A DNA stretch of 64,000 bases from Arcobacter defluvii (GCF_013201725.1 NZ_CP053835.1:682001-746000), one strand, 5' to 3'; shown: positions 17,583-27,681, counted from the stretch's first letter. The notes: generated by a model from the letters alone, not told the origin. Translations and numbers: made by a program.

Positions 17583-18257
17583 TTAAGGTTTTACAGTAGT
17601 AAGCCCAAAGCTTAACCAAGATTGCATTCCACCTCTGTACCATTTTAGTTTTTCTTCAGGATAACCAATAGCTGTCAATGCTTTCATAGATTCAGGTGAT
17701 TGTCCACACCAAGCTCCATTACAAAACATTAAGATTTCTTTAGCATTTGAAAAATCATATTTTCCATCTACTTTTTTTACTCCTAATATTCCTAAATATT
17801 CTTCAAATTCATCAGGATATTGAGATTGTTTTAAATAAATATATGGAACATTTACTGCTGTTGGGATTGTTTCATGATAAAACCAATTTTCAGTTCTTGA
17901 GTCAACAAGCATCATATTTTTATTTGTTTTTGCTTTTTCAATAAAGTCTAAAACTTCAACTTCACCATAAGTTTCTACTTTGTCAGAATATTTTATAGGT
18001 GAAATTTTTCCAAAATATGTTACAAATGATCTTTTACAATTAGCATTTATATTTTCTGCTGCTTGACCTTTTCCACCATAAACAGTTTTTGGATCAAATT
18101 TTACATCTTTGCACTCTTCAGGTTTTTCTCTTTTTATAGTAATTGTTTTATCTTCATCATTTGAATTTTTATAAGTAACTTCAACACCACTTGATTGTAA
18201 ATCAACTGCAAAAATTGATGATGCTAAAACAAAACTTCCTAAAATTATTTTAATCAT
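17583..18257 (-). CDS. Periplasmic rhodanese-domain sulfurtransferase
   Basis: A 224-residue exported protein (signal peptide to about residue 18, SSIFA). The C-terminal rhodanese domain starts near residue 95 and has LVDSRTENWFYHETIPTAVN and the active-site loop around Cys179 (MFCNGAWCGQSPES). The second loop cysteine, Cys184, gives a C-x4-C loop also found in some periplasmic rhodaneses. Residues 20-90 are an extra N-terminal region with two cysteines (EECKD, NANCKRS). Rhodaneses move sulfane sulfur between thiols; being near sox genes suggests thiosulfate or persulfide handling. It is divergent from valS. Confidence 0.82.
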   Translation of the reverse strand: MIKIILGSFVLASSIFAVDLQSSGVEVTYKNSNDEDKTITIKREKPEECKDVKFDPKTVYGGKGQAAENINANCKRSFVTYFGKISPIKYSDKVETYGEVEVLDFIEKAKTNKNMMLVDSRTENWFYHETIPTAVNVPYIYLKQSQYPDEFEEYLGILGVKKVDGKYDFSNAKEILMFCNGAWCGQSPESMKALTAIGYPEEKLKWYRGGMQSWLSFGLTTVKP

Positions 18258-18413
18258 TCGCTCTCCTTAATAATTAATATGTAATCAAAAATATTATATC
18301 ACAAGATATTATAAAAACTAATAATTAAATCATAAATAAAGAATTAGCAAAATAACAACCTAAGTAAAAAGTTGATATAATCGCGTATATTTAAGAAAAT
18401 TATAGGATATTTA

Positions 18414-21044
18414 ATGAGCGAAAAATATGAACCATCAAAGGTAGAAGATAGTTTTTATAAGATTTGGGAAAGCAGAGGATATTTTGAAATAGATGGAAAT
18501 AAATCTATTCAAGCCAAAAATAGTGAAGGTAAGGAAAAAACTTTTGCTATTATGATGCCACCACCAAATGTAACAGGTAGTTTACATATTGGTCATGCAT
18601 TAACATTTACTTTACAAGATATTATTACAAGATATAAAAGAATGGATGGTTTCAAAACTCTTTGGCAACCAGGAACTGACCATGCGGGAATTGCAACACA
18701 AAATGTTGTTGAAAAACAACTTTTAGCAGAAGGTACTACAAAAGAAGAACTAGGACGAGAAAAGTTCTTAGAAAGAGTTTGGAAATGGAAAGAGTATTCA
18801 GGTGGTACAATTGTTCATCAAATGAGAAAGTTAGGAGTAAGTCCAGCTTGGTCTAGAGAGCGATTTACTATGGATGAAGGACTTAAAGAAGCTGTTAAAG
18901 AGGCTTTTGTTCATCTATACAATGAAGGTATGATAGTTCAAAATAACTATATGGTTAATTGGTGTACACATGATGGTGCATTATCTGATATTGAAGTTGA
19001 ACATGACGAAGTTCAAGGTAAATTTTATCATATGAATTATCATTTTGCAGATGGTAGCGGATTTGTAACAGTTGCAACAACTAGACCTGAAACATATTTT
19101 GGGGATACAGCTATAATGGTTCATCCAAATGATGAAAGATATAAAGCTATAGTTGGAAAAGAAGTAATTTTACCATTAACTGACAGAAAAATCAAAGTAA
19201 TTACAGATGAACATGTTGATATGGAATTTGGAACAGGTGTTGTAAAAGTTACACCAGCTCATGACCAAAATGACTACGAAGTAGGGAAAAGACATGATTT
19301 AGAGTTTATTACTTGTTTTGATGAAAAAGGTATTTTAAATGATTATTGTGGAGAGTTTGCTGGACTTGAAAGATTAGAAGCAAGACCTTTGATAGTAAAA
19401 AAACTTCAAGATGAAGGATTTATCGTAAAAATCGAAGAGCATGTTCATCAAGTAGGACATTGTTATAGATGTAAAAATATTGTTGAACCGTATATTTCTA
19501 AACAGTGGTTTGTAAGAAGTGAAGTTGCTAAAAAATCAATAGAAAAAACGTATGCTGGTGAAGCAAAATTCCATCCTAGTCATTGGTTAAATTCATATAG
19601 AGCTTGGATGGATGAATTAAGAGATTGGTGTATTTCAAGACAATTATGGTGGGGACATAGAATACCTGTATTTAATTGTGAAGATTGTGGTCATCAATGG
19701 GCTGATAAAGCGGATGTTCCAGAAGCTTGTCCTCATTGCTCAAGCAAAAATTTCACTCAGGATCCAGATGTATTAGATACTTGGTTTAGTTCTGCACTTT
19801 GGGCATTTTCACCACTTGGTTGGGGAAACAATGGAAAAATGACTAATACATTTAATGAAAGTGATTTAAAAGATTTTTATCCAAACTCTTTATTAATTAC
19901 TGGATTTGATATTATGTTTTTCTGGGTTGCTAGAATGATGATGATGGGTGAACACTTTAGGGGTGAATTGCCATTTAAAGATATTTATATGCATGCACTT
20001 GTACGTGATGAAAATGGTGCAAAAATGTCTAAATCAAAAGGAAATGTAATCGACCCACTTGATATGGTAGAAGAGCACAGTGCTGATATCATCAGATTTA
20101 CTCTTGCGTACTTAGCAGTTCAAGGAAGAGATATAAAACTTGGTGCAAAAAATTTAGAGCAATTTAGAAATTTTACAAATAAACTTTATAATGCATCTAA
20201 TTTCTTGGCATTAAATGTTGATACATTCCCTGATTTAAAAGATATCGAAATTAAAACACCACTTGGACTTTATATGCAAAGTAAACTAAGTGATGCTATT
20301 GATGAAGTAAGAGGTGCATTAGAGTCATATAAATTCAATGAAGCAGCTTCAGTTTTATATAGATTTGTATGGACTGAATTCTGTGACTGGGGAATTGAGT
20401 ACTCAAAAGCTAGCAAAGATAGTATCGTTGAACTTGGCGCAATTTTTAAAGAAACTTTAAAAATGGTTTCTCCATTTATGCCATTTATTTCTGATTATTT
20501 ATATCATAAATTAAGTGGAACAACTTTAGAAGAGGGTGATTCACTTATGATTATGAACTTCCCTAAAGATGTAAAAAAAGATGAAAAAATTGAAGAGATG
20601 TTTGCAATCATTGAAGAAGCAATCACAGCTATTAGAAGAGCAAAAGTTATTATTGATATGGGTAACTCAAAAATTGCAAAAGCGTATATCAAACTTGATA
20701 AAAAAATAGATACAGCAGTTGCTAAACCATTTATTGAAAAACTTGCAAAAGTTGAAGATATAGAGTTTGTAGATGCAAAAGTTGAAAATAGTATAACGGA
20801 CGTTTCAAATAACTTAGAGGTATATCTTCCAACAAGTGAAATTGATATGAAACCAATCATTGATAAATTAACTAAACAACAAGAAAAAGCTCAAAAAGAG
20901 TTTGATAAACTAAATGGTATGTTATCAAATGAAAGATTTGTAGCAAATGCACCTGAAGCAGTTATTGTAGAAAATAGAAAAGCTTTAGAAGATGTAAAAA
21001 CTAGACTTGAAAAAATTGAAGCTGAGTTAAAATCTTTAAGTTAA
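18414..21044 (+). CDS. valS: Valyl-tRNA synthetase
   Basis: A class I aminoacyl-tRNA synthetase of 876 residues that charges tRNA-Val. The signature HIGH is at 58-61 in GSLHIGHAL, and the KMSKS loop is at about 537-541 in AKMSKSKGNVIDP. The editing domain lies between (TTRPETYFGDTAI), and the C-terminal coiled coil, from about residue 800, is rich in lysine and glutamate as usual. An AGGA ribosome site precedes the ATG, and a strong terminator follows. Confidence 0.97.
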   Translation: MSEKYEPSKVEDSFYKIWESRGYFEIDGNKSIQAKNSEGKEKTFAIMMPPPNVTGSLHIGHALTFTLQDIITRYKRMDGFKTLWQPGTDHAGIATQNVVEKQLLAEGTTKEELGREKFLERVWKWKEYSGGTIVHQMRKLGVSPAWSRERFTMDEGLKEAVKEAFVHLYNEGMIVQNNYMVNWCTHDGALSDIEVEHDEVQGKFYHMNYHFADGSGFVTVATTRPETYFGDTAIMVHPNDERYKAIVGKEVILPLTDRKIKVITDEHVDMEFGTGVVKVTPAHDQNDYEVGKRHDLEFITCFDEKGILNDYCGEFAGLERLEARPLIVKKLQDEGFIVKIEEHVHQVGHCYRCKNIVEPYISKQWFVRSEVAKKSIEKTYAGEAKFHPSHWLNSYRAWMDELRDWCISRQLWWGHRIPVFNCEDCGHQWADKADVPEACPHCSSKNFTQDPDVLDTWFSSALWAFSPLGWGNNGKMTNTFNESDLKDFYPNSLLITGFDIMFFWVARMMMMGEHFRGELPFKDIYMHALVRDENGAKMSKSKGNVIDPLDMVEEHSADIIRFTLAYLAVQGRDIKLGAKNLEQFRNFTNKLYNASNFLALNVDTFPDLKDIEIKTPLGLYMQSKLSDAIDEVRGALESYKFNEAASVLYRFVWTEFCDWGIEYSKASKDSIVELGAIFKETLKMVSPFMPFISDYLYHKLSGTTLEEGDSLMIMNFPKDVKKDEKIEEMFAIIEEAITAIRRAKVIIDMGNSKIAKAYIKLDKKIDTAVAKPFIEKLAKVEDIEFVDAKVENSITDVSNNLEVYLPTSEIDMKPIIDKLTKQQEKAQKEFDKLNGMLSNERFVANAPEAVIVENRKALEDVKTRLEKIEAELKSLS

Positions 21045-21068
21045 TAAAAGATTTTGGATTTGATTTTT

Positions 21069-21104
21069 AAAAGCCCCGTCAATTTTTGATGGGGCTTTTT
21101 TATT
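21069..21104 (+). terminator. Strong terminator after valS
   Basis: AAAAGCCCCGTC (21069-21080) pairs with GATGGGGCTTTTT (21088-21100), one G-T pair, followed by a T run. It is GC-rich in a very AT-rich genome. Confidence 0.92.
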
Positions 21105-21159
21105 ATGTAAATTTTAATGATAGTGAAATAAATTGATAAAAAAATAAAAAAGGAAAAAA

Positions 21160-21357
21160 ATGCTTGACGGTAAAAAAAGAATAAATATAAAAGCAGGTTT
21201 AAAAGTAAATATTGTTTTAAAAGAAGACCAAAGAACGGGGAAACTTACAACGGGTATTGTAAAAAATATACTTACAAATTCACCTACTCATCCACATGGA
21301 ATAAAAGTACGACTTCAAGATGGACAAGTTGGAAGAGTTCAAGAAATATTGCAATAA
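21160..21357 (+). CDS. ywbE: YwbE-family protein
   Basis: A 65-residue basic protein matching the small YwbE family: IKAGLKVNIVLKEDQRTG near residues 10-27 and HPHGIKVRLQDGQVGRVQ near the end. The fold is probably a small beta barrel; its function is not established. The ribosome site AAAAAGGA precedes the ATG. It stands alone between two terminators. Confidence 0.8.
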   Translation: MLDGKKRINIKAGLKVNIVLKEDQRTGKLTTGIVKNILTNSPTHPHGIKVRLQDGQVGRVQEILQ

Positions 21358-21360
21358 GAT

Positions 21361-21395
21361 TATAAAATAAAAAGATAAAATCTCTTTATTTTATA
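21361..21395. terminator. AT-rich bidirectional terminator
   Basis: TATAAAATAAA (21361-21371) and TTTATTTTATA (21385-21395) form an 11-bp stem between the convergent ywbE and FKBP genes. Confidence 0.55.
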
Positions 21396-21813
21396 GAAGA
21401 GAGTCGATTTTTATTTTATATTCTAAATCTTTTCCAGCTAGCGGATGATTAAAATCAACTGTTATTTCTTTTTCTCCAATCTCTTTTACAATAAATTGAA
21501 TTGGTTGGTCATTTTCATCTTGAGCTTGAATTTGCATACCAACTTTTAAATCATCAATTCCTGCAAATTGTTCTATTGGAAGTGTTTGAATTCCTGCTGG
21601 GTCATATTCTCCATAAGCTTCAGATGCTGGAACAAAAATATCTGCAATTTCTCCTGCTTTCATATTTATTATTCTTTTTTCAAGTCCAGCGATTACTTGA
21701 CCTGTACCAAACTGAAATTCAAATGGTTTATTGCTTCTACTTCCATCAACTATTACACCATCTATTTTTACTTCAAACATTATTTTAACAGTTTGATTAA
21801 TCTCTATAGCCAT
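21391..21813 (-). CDS. FKBP-type peptidyl-prolyl isomerase (SlyD-like)
   Basis: A 140-residue cytoplasmic isomerase. The FKBP core (IMFEVKIDGVIVDGS, FQFGTGQVIAGLEKRI) is interrupted by an insert-in-flap region after VPASEAYGEYDP, as in SlyD-like proteins, and ends with EKEITVDFNHPLAGKDLEY. The NHPLAGK segment is a hallmark of this subfamily. It lacks the histidine-rich metal tail of enterobacterial SlyD. It speeds proline isomerisation and acts as a chaperone. No signal peptide is present. Confidence 0.9.
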   Translation of the reverse strand: MAIEINQTVKIMFEVKIDGVIVDGSRSNKPFEFQFGTGQVIAGLEKRIINMKAGEIADIFVPASEAYGEYDPAGIQTLPIEQFAGIDDLKVGMQIQAQDENDQPIQFIVKEIGEKEITVDFNHPLAGKDLEYKIKIDSLL

Positions 21814-21936
21814 ATTATCCCTTATTAAAAATTAATGAACTATATAGTATTTAATCTAAAATTTCAAATAGTAATTTTTTTAAAATTTATTTTACTTTTA
21901 AAAAGATACAATCAAGAGTATTAAGAAGGAGAAAAT

Positions 21937-22695
21937 ATGACAAAAAAAATTCAAATCATTTTTTTATTATTTGTAACCTTTTTTATACAAGCTTGTACAT
22001 TAGATCAAAATTCTATAAAAAGTGTAGCTCAAACAAATTCAGCAACACAAATAGATGAGTTTAAAAATGAGATTTTAAAAGAGCTTATTAGTTATAAAAA
22101 GAAGTTAGACTTACGAAATCCAAATGCTTATAATAAAAATCTTCAAAGTAGCATAATTCAAGAAATTAGAACTAAAAAGAATTTTATAAATTTAGTTCAA
22201 GATGGAAAAGTTTTAGAAAAACCAAATGAATATTTTTATTATGCTTTTTCAACACAAAAAATCCAAAATAGAAATGATCTTTTGATTTTAGGTATTTACA
22301 AAATGATTTATAAAGCATATGAAATGAATAAAAATTATCAATTTTCAGCTATTTCATACAACCAAGAAGATATGACAAAACTTTATGAATATTTACAAAT
22401 TGTAAGATGGAAAATAAGAACTTCAAAAGATGATAAAAATGAGTATTTATTTAATACTTGGCAAAATAATTGGCAATTAGAATTAGCAAAAAAATATCAA
22501 GGTGATTACAATATCATAAACGATTTACTTTATATAAAAGCAAATAAAGAAACAGTTTTTGACTCTTCAAATTTCTCTTTTGAGATAGTGATGTCTAAGA
22601 TAATAACAAATGTGGAATTTAGTCTAAAAAAGATGAATATCGAACCTTATGAGATGAGTATGACAGCTTTAAAAAGTTTTATTTTTATTTTGTAG
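21937..22695 (+). CDS. Putative lipoprotein of unknown function
   Basis: A 252-residue protein with a lipoprotein signal: hydrophobic residues 5-18 and lipobox IQAC, lipidation at about Cys20. The mature part is helical and rich in Lys, Asn and Tyr, with no domain I recognise. Paired phrases such as ILGIYKMIYKAYEMNKNYQF suggest helical repeats. AAGGAG lies before the ATG. It converges on the LapD-like gene, so its link to that system is only positional. Confidence 0.6.
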   Translation: MTKKIQIIFLLFVTFFIQACTLDQNSIKSVAQTNSATQIDEFKNEILKELISYKKKLDLRNPNAYNKNLQSSIIQEIRTKKNFINLVQDGKVLEKPNEYFYYAFSTQKIQNRNDLLILGIYKMIYKAYEMNKNYQFSAISYNQEDMTKLYEYLQIVRWKIRTSKDDKNEYLFNTWQNNWQLELAKKYQGDYNIINDLLYIKANKETVFDSSNFSFEIVMSKIITNVEFSLKKMNIEPYEMSMTALKSFIFIL

Positions 22696-22722
22696 ATTGG
22701 ATTTTTATGTGGCAAGTAGAAT

Positions 22723-24954
22723 TTATCTACTTGCAGCATATAAGTTATGTTTTTTGATAAATTCTAAATCTTCATCTTTTTGTACATTTTCAGCAAATAC
22801 TTTGATATTTAAAAGAGTTGCTAATTCTGAGATTGATTCAACAAAACTTTGTTTAGAATAATCATTTGATATTTCACTTGTATAATCTCTTGCAAGTCTT
22901 ATATAATCTAAATTGAAATCTTTAATGTTATTTAGTGGTATAAATTTAGTTTCAAATCTTTTTATAATAATTTTTGCTCCACATTGGTGCATTTCATCTG
23001 CAAAGAATTTGAATTTATCTACATCTTTTGCAACAGCATAAGCAGTTGCACTAAATACAAGTTGAGATGCAATATTTTTATTTTCAAGTAATATTTTCTC
23101 TAACCAAGCTATAAATGCTGTATTGTTTATTGATTCTAGCGATAAGTTGATTGAAATATCATGTTTTACATTGTTAATTAAAATGTGATTTATTACTTTT
23201 TGAGTAACTTTTTTATCAAAGTCAACAATTTTTTCATATTTCTCAGCGATAGAAACAAATGTTCCTATTGGTATATTGTTATCTTCTTTATCTTTGATAC
23301 TTGTAAATGCTTCTTGCATTACAGTTTTATCGTTTGATTCATCAAGTCTTCTACAATCACCTATATATCTAACTTCAAATTTTGAATTATTGATAATATC
23401 AAAAACAAGTTCTCTCCAACTTTCCATATCTTTTACTAATTCATTTTTATCTGTTATAAAAAACTCATTTGGTCCAATAACTGTTGCTTTTTCATATGCT
23501 TGATTTGCACTTTGTAAAATTTCAGGAGTTGTACCTATTGGATTAAAAGGAGTTGCTCCAATGTGCATAATATCTTTTTTATTAAATTCAAAAGATAATT
23601 CTTCAAAACTTTTTTGTAATAATTTTGTAAAATTAACAGCATCTTCATAGCTGAATGTTTCAGCAATTAAAGCAAATTCTGAACCAAAAAATCTATATGC
23701 AGTTATTTTTGACTTGTCATTTAATTTTGTAGTCGCAAGAATTTTTGCAAATTTTTTTATGAAGTTATTTACTTCTGAGTTTGTGTGAGCTTTGGCAAAA
23801 GAAGCTAAATCAAAAATTTTAATTACAAAAATATAACCATTTGATTTATGAATAAACATATGTTTCATATCAGTTTCAAAACTTGGTTTTAAAGATAATC
23901 CTGTTAATTCATCTAAAGATAATTTCTTTGTAAGATTTTCCAAAGTTAAATTTAGTCTATTTATAATGGCTTCAATTTTACTAGACATATCATTGAAAGC
24001 AATTGCAACAGCTTTTATCTCTTTTGTCCAAGGAAGTTTTTCTATCTTACCAAACTTACCACTTGCAATACTATTTGCCAGTTTTTCAAGTTTTATTAGA
24101 GGTTTTAATAAATATTGAACAAATATAAAAAGGATAATAATTGAGATAATAAATGCAATTACAGCATAAATGATTGCACTTTTTGCTTGTTCATAAAGTT
24201 TTGCATATGCTTCACCTGGATTTGCACTTACATAAATAATTGCACTTGTTTGCCAACCATTACTTATTTCACTTGATTGTTCTTCTAAATTTATTGGAAT
24301 TAGGTTTATAAACCATTGAGGAACAGAATCAAATTTTATATCTCTATTTACAGAAACTAAAGTTTTATCTAAAGTTATAGTTGCACTTGTATCAACTTTT
24401 TTTTCTTCTTGATTTGTTGCAGTAAAATTGAAAGTTAATGTTATCTTTCCATGAGCAGATGTTTTAGGAATGAAATAATAAATATCTTCACTTGGTTGTT
24501 GTTTAATCTCAGAGATTTTTGTTTCTGCATTTGGATTTGATAAAGCAAGTAACTCTTTTTCAAAATCATCACTTTGTGTATTTACTTCTACAGTTCCTAA
24601 ATTTTTATCAATATTTAAATTTGAAATTTCCCAAGTAGAACTCTCTTCTAAATCTTTTGAAGCTTTAATTAAATCTTTCTCTTTAATAGAAAAAAGTGCA
24701 TCTTCAAGTCTTATCTCTTTATAAAAACCTCTATTTGCAATAGCATTGATTACAGATTCAATTTCAGGATTTGTTTTATCTTTTAATAGACTTTTTAAAC
24801 TCATTCCTAATGATGTTGCTGTATCTTGTGCTTTTGTTAGAGATTCAGATACTAAATACTCTTTAGTGTTATTTACACTAATTATAAAATTACCAGTGAA
24901 AATCATAAAAAATATAATTGATATGATTAAATATAGCTGTTTTGATAAAGACAT
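22723..24954 (-). CDS. lapD: LapD-like cyclic-di-GMP receptor (degenerate GGDEF-EAL)
   Basis: A 743-residue inner-membrane receptor. TM1 is at about 6-26, a LapD/MoxY-type periplasmic domain fills about 27-255, TM2 is at about 257-280, followed by HAMP, GGDEF and EAL domains. Both output domains look inactive: GGDEF reads FGSEF (YRFFGSEFALI) and the EAL motif reads EAF, with the usual DDFG region replaced by KRFETKF. In LapD such domains bind cyclic-di-GMP and control sequestration of the periplasmic protease LapG. The next gene in the operon is a LapG homologue 14 bases upstream, which supports the call. The periplasmic domain seems longer than in pseudomonad LapD. Confidence 0.85.
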   Translation of the reverse strand: MSLSKQLYLIISIIFFMIFTGNFIISVNNTKEYLVSESLTKAQDTATSLGMSLKSLLKDKTNPEIESVINAIANRGFYKEIRLEDALFSIKEKDLIKASKDLEESSTWEISNLNIDKNLGTVEVNTQSDDFEKELLALSNPNAETKISEIKQQPSEDIYYFIPKTSAHGKITLTFNFTATNQEEKKVDTSATITLDKTLVSVNRDIKFDSVPQWFINLIPINLEEQSSEISNGWQTSAIIYVSANPGEAYAKLYEQAKSAIIYAVIAFIISIIILFIFVQYLLKPLIKLEKLANSIASGKFGKIEKLPWTKEIKAVAIAFNDMSSKIEAIINRLNLTLENLTKKLSLDELTGLSLKPSFETDMKHMFIHKSNGYIFVIKIFDLASFAKAHTNSEVNNFIKKFAKILATTKLNDKSKITAYRFFGSEFALIAETFSYEDAVNFTKLLQKSFEELSFEFNKKDIMHIGATPFNPIGTTPEILQSANQAYEKATVIGPNEFFITDKNELVKDMESWRELVFDIINNSKFEVRYIGDCRRLDESNDKTVMQEAFTSIKDKEDNNIPIGTFVSIAEKYEKIVDFDKKVTQKVINHILINNVKHDISINLSLESINNTAFIAWLEKILLENKNIASQLVFSATAYAVAKDVDKFKFFADEMHQCGAKIIIKRFETKFIPLNNIKDFNLDYIRLARDYTSEISNDYSKQSFVESISELATLLNIKVFAENVQKDEDLEFIKKHNLYAASR

Positions 24955-24968
24955 TTTTATTTCCTTTT

Positions 24969-25610
24969 TTAGAATCTACTCATTAAATCTTTCCAAGATT
25001 TTAGATTATTGTTACCCATTCTTTTTTCCCCTTTTGTTTGTGCTTGCCATAATCCAGTTGCATTAAAACTATAAACAGGTTTTAAATCAGGTCTTTTAGT
25101 TGCTAATTCTAGATTTTTATTGATATTATCCAAAACAACAGGAGTTGCTCCTACTTGATGATAATATGTTAAAACCATATGCGCTTGATCAAATTTACTA
25201 TTTGGACCAGAATAAGTAACATATGTTATTCTTAATTTATCATCAGAAATACCTAATTTTACTAGTGAAAAATATTTTGCAATGGCATAATCTTCGCAAT
25301 CTCCAGCACCAACTCCCATAAATTCAATAGGCGTAGCCCAATAGTCTTTTTTACCCCATACTTGCATATCTGATTTGTATGTTATTCTATTAAAAAAATC
25401 ATTAACATTTTTAAGTTTATTTAAAATAGATTCATTTCTAGAAGATTCAATCATCGAATCCCACATTTCAACTCTTTTTTTAGCATTGGAACCATACTTT
25501 TTTTCTATAGAGTTAAGTTGATCATCATCGATATTAAATGTTTTTGAAGCAGTTACAAATAGAGATAATAAAGAGATAAGAAGAATTGAAATGAATAACA
25601 TTTTTTGCAT
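24969..25610 (-). CDS. lapG: LapG-like periplasmic cysteine protease (BTLCP)
   Basis: A 213-residue transglutaminase-like cysteine peptidase with an N-terminal signal (hydrophobic residues 4-20). The catalytic triad is Cys105 (GAGDCEDYAIAKY), His144 (AHMVLTYY) and Asp161 (VVLDNIN). LapG cleaves the N-terminal anchor of large surface adhesins, releasing them, when LapD is not holding it. It is co-transcribed with lapD. A typical LapA adhesin with a retention module is not in this window. Confidence 0.88.
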   Translation of the reverse strand: MQKMLFISILLISLLSLFVTASKTFNIDDDQLNSIEKKYGSNAKKRVEMWDSMIESSRNESILNKLKNVNDFFNRITYKSDMQVWGKKDYWATPIEFMGVGAGDCEDYAIAKYFSLVKLGISDDKLRITYVTYSGPNSKFDQAHMVLTYYHQVGATPVVLDNINKNLELATKRPDLKPVYSFNATGLWQAQTKGEKRMGNNNLKSWKDLMSRF

Positions 25611-25664
25611 CTTATCTCCTTTTTATCTAATATAGTAGCTAATATTTGATTAAAATAAAAGAAT

Positions 25665-26975
25665 TTATTTTAGAAGATTTTTTATCTCATCTTCAGTGAT
25701 TTTTTCATTGTCATATTTTATTGCGATAATATTCTCAGTGTTATTAATATACCACTCATCAATAGCTGTTTGATTTAAATTTGCACTTTTTTCTAGGTGA
25801 TATTCATTTAAAGATAAATAAACAAATTTCTTTTTAGCTGGATTTGGCATAGTAAAAATTAAAATAGCCCATAAAACACAGATTATTGCAATTGTTATAA
25901 CTAAAGTTGATAAAGTTACATCTTTATAAAACATTCCTCCAATCATTCCACCCAAAAATGTTCCTAGATAACCAGACGCGTTAAAAATTCCTAAAACTAA
26001 ACCTCTTTGATGAACTTTTGCAAACTTTGAAGCAAGAGATTGCATAATTGGTTCGTGCATATTAAATCCAATAAAGAATATTACAACACCAATTACAAAA
26101 ACAACTGCACTTGAACTTAATCCTATAATTAAGTATGAAAGAGCAAAAAATAAAATACCAATAATTAATATTTCTTTAAACTTACCTTTTTTTTCTGCAA
26201 TAACAGCTGCAGGTCCCATAGCAATAACTCCAAAAATCATCGCTGGAAGATATACTTTCCAAAGTTCACCCATTGTCCACTCAAAATGATGAATTAAAGT
26301 AATAGGAATAATCATAAAAGCGAAAGTCATTAAACCTTTTTGTAAAAAGTTAGTGATATTCATCTTTATTAGATTTGCATTTCCTAAAATCTCTCCTAAA
26401 TTTGCTTTTTTATTGTAAGTGTGCGTTATATGAGGAGGATTTGGAACCATTTTTATTAAAACAAAAATAGAACCTAAAGCCAAAACCATTGTTATATAAA
26501 ATAGTGAATGAACACCATAAGCAGCTCCAATTGTAGGACCTGCAATCATTGAAACAGCAAAAGCAATAGCAATAGATGAACCCATTAAAGCCATAGCTTT
26601 AGGTCTTTGCTCTTCTTTTACTAAGTCACTAATCGTTGCAGTTACAACTGCTCCAATAGCACCAGCACCTTGAAGTAATCTTCCAAATAATAGTGTATAA
26701 ATATCAGTTGAAATAGCACAAATTAAAGAACCAATTGCAAAAAGCAATAATCCCATAATAATAGTACCTTTTCTTCCTAATTTATCACTTATTACTCCAA
26801 ATGGAACTTGAAAAATCATTTGAGTTAAAGCATAACCACCAATTACAATACCTACTAATGTAGGCGTTGCACCTTCTAAATTTATTGCATAAACTGAAAT
26901 AATAGGTAGAACTAAAAATAGACCGAAAAATCTTAGAGCAATAATTACACTAAGCGGCAAAACTGATTTAATCAT
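25665..26975 (-). CDS. Major facilitator superfamily transporter
   Basis: A 436-residue inner-membrane protein with twelve predicted membrane segments. The MFS signature between TM2 and TM3 is visible as GVISDKLGRKGTII (about 60-73), and motif GRLLQGAGAIGAVV follows. The C-terminal tail of about 50 residues is soluble. It resembles drug-efflux or arabinose-efflux-type permeases, but the substrate cannot be read. It is monocistronic on the minus strand, 54 bases after the start of lapG. Confidence 0.85.
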   Translation of the reverse strand: MIKSVLPLSVIIALRFFGLFLVLPIISVYAINLEGATPTLVGIVIGGYALTQMIFQVPFGVISDKLGRKGTIIMGLLLFAIGSLICAISTDIYTLLFGRLLQGAGAIGAVVTATISDLVKEEQRPKAMALMGSSIAIAFAVSMIAGPTIGAAYGVHSLFYITMVLALGSIFVLIKMVPNPPHITHTYNKKANLGEILGNANLIKMNITNFLQKGLMTFAFMIIPITLIHHFEWTMGELWKVYLPAMIFGVIAMGPAAVIAEKKGKFKEILIIGILFFALSYLIIGLSSSAVVFVIGVVIFFIGFNMHEPIMQSLASKFAKVHQRGLVLGIFNASGYLGTFLGGMIGGMFYKDVTLSTLVITIAIICVLWAILIFTMPNPAKKKFVYLSLNEYHLEKSANLNQTAIDEWYINNTENIIAIKYDNEKITEDEIKNLLK

Positions 26976-27049
26976 ATATAATCCTAAACATAATATAATT
27001 TTTGCAGATTATAGTTAATATTAGTTAATAACAGGTTAAAAGGATATAT

Positions 27050-27649
27050 GTGAAAATAATAATAGCATCAGCAAATAAGGGAAAAATAGCAGAGTTTGAA
27101 AAACTTATGCCAAATGATGAAGTAATTGCATTTAGTGAAATTTTAGGTCAAATTGAAATAGAAGAAGATAAAGACACTTTTAAAGGAAATGCTATAAAAA
27201 AAGCTCAAACAATTTATGATGAGCTTTATAAAAATGGATATAGAGATATGATAGTGATTTCTGATGATTCAGGTATTAGTGTTCCAGTTTTAAATAATGA
27301 ACCTGGAATTTATAGTGCAAGATATGCTGGATTAAATGCAACAGATAAATCAAATAATGCAAAATTAATAGAGAATCTTAACAGAATAAATTTAGAAAGA
27401 ACACCAGCTTTTTACACAGCTTGTATAGCTATAGTTTATCAAAATAATGTTTATACAGTTCACGGTTGGATGCATGGAGATGTGATAAATAAAGAGTTAG
27501 GTGAGGGTGGTTTTGGATACGACCCAATGTTTATTCCAAATGGTTTTGAAAAAACTTTAGGAGAGTTAGGTTATGAAGCAAAAAAAGAGTTTTCACATAG
27601 AACAAAAGCTTTAAATCTTGCCAAAAAAGTTTTGGATGTGATTTTATAA
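27050..27649 (+). CDS. rdgB: RdgB/HAM1 dITP/XTP pyrophosphatase
   Basis: A 199-residue enzyme that hydrolyses dITP, ITP and XTP to monophosphates, keeping deaminated purines out of DNA. The signature [14 protein letters not shown] is at residues 4-17, [24 protein letters not shown] in the middle, and [13 protein letters not shown] and FSHRTKAL near the end. The start is GTG at 27050 behind AAAAGGA. It is divergent from the MFS gene. Confidence 0.93.
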   Translation: MKIIIASANKGKIAEFEKLMPNDEVIAFSEILGQIEIEEDKDTFKGNAIKKAQTIYDELYKNGYRDMIVISDDSGISVPVLNNEPGIYSARYAGLNATDKSNNAKLIENLNRINLERTPAFYTACIAIVYQNNVYTVHGWMHGDVINKELGEGGFGYDPMFIPNGFEKTLGELGYEAKKEFSHRTKALNLAKKVLDVIL

Positions 27650-27681
27650 AAAATTATTAAATCAAGAAGATGGGATACTTA

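Noticed and set aside
22712-22734. GCAAGTAGA/TCTACTTGC hairpin between two convergent genes
   Set aside because: Good stem but no T tract on either side, so not listed as a terminator.
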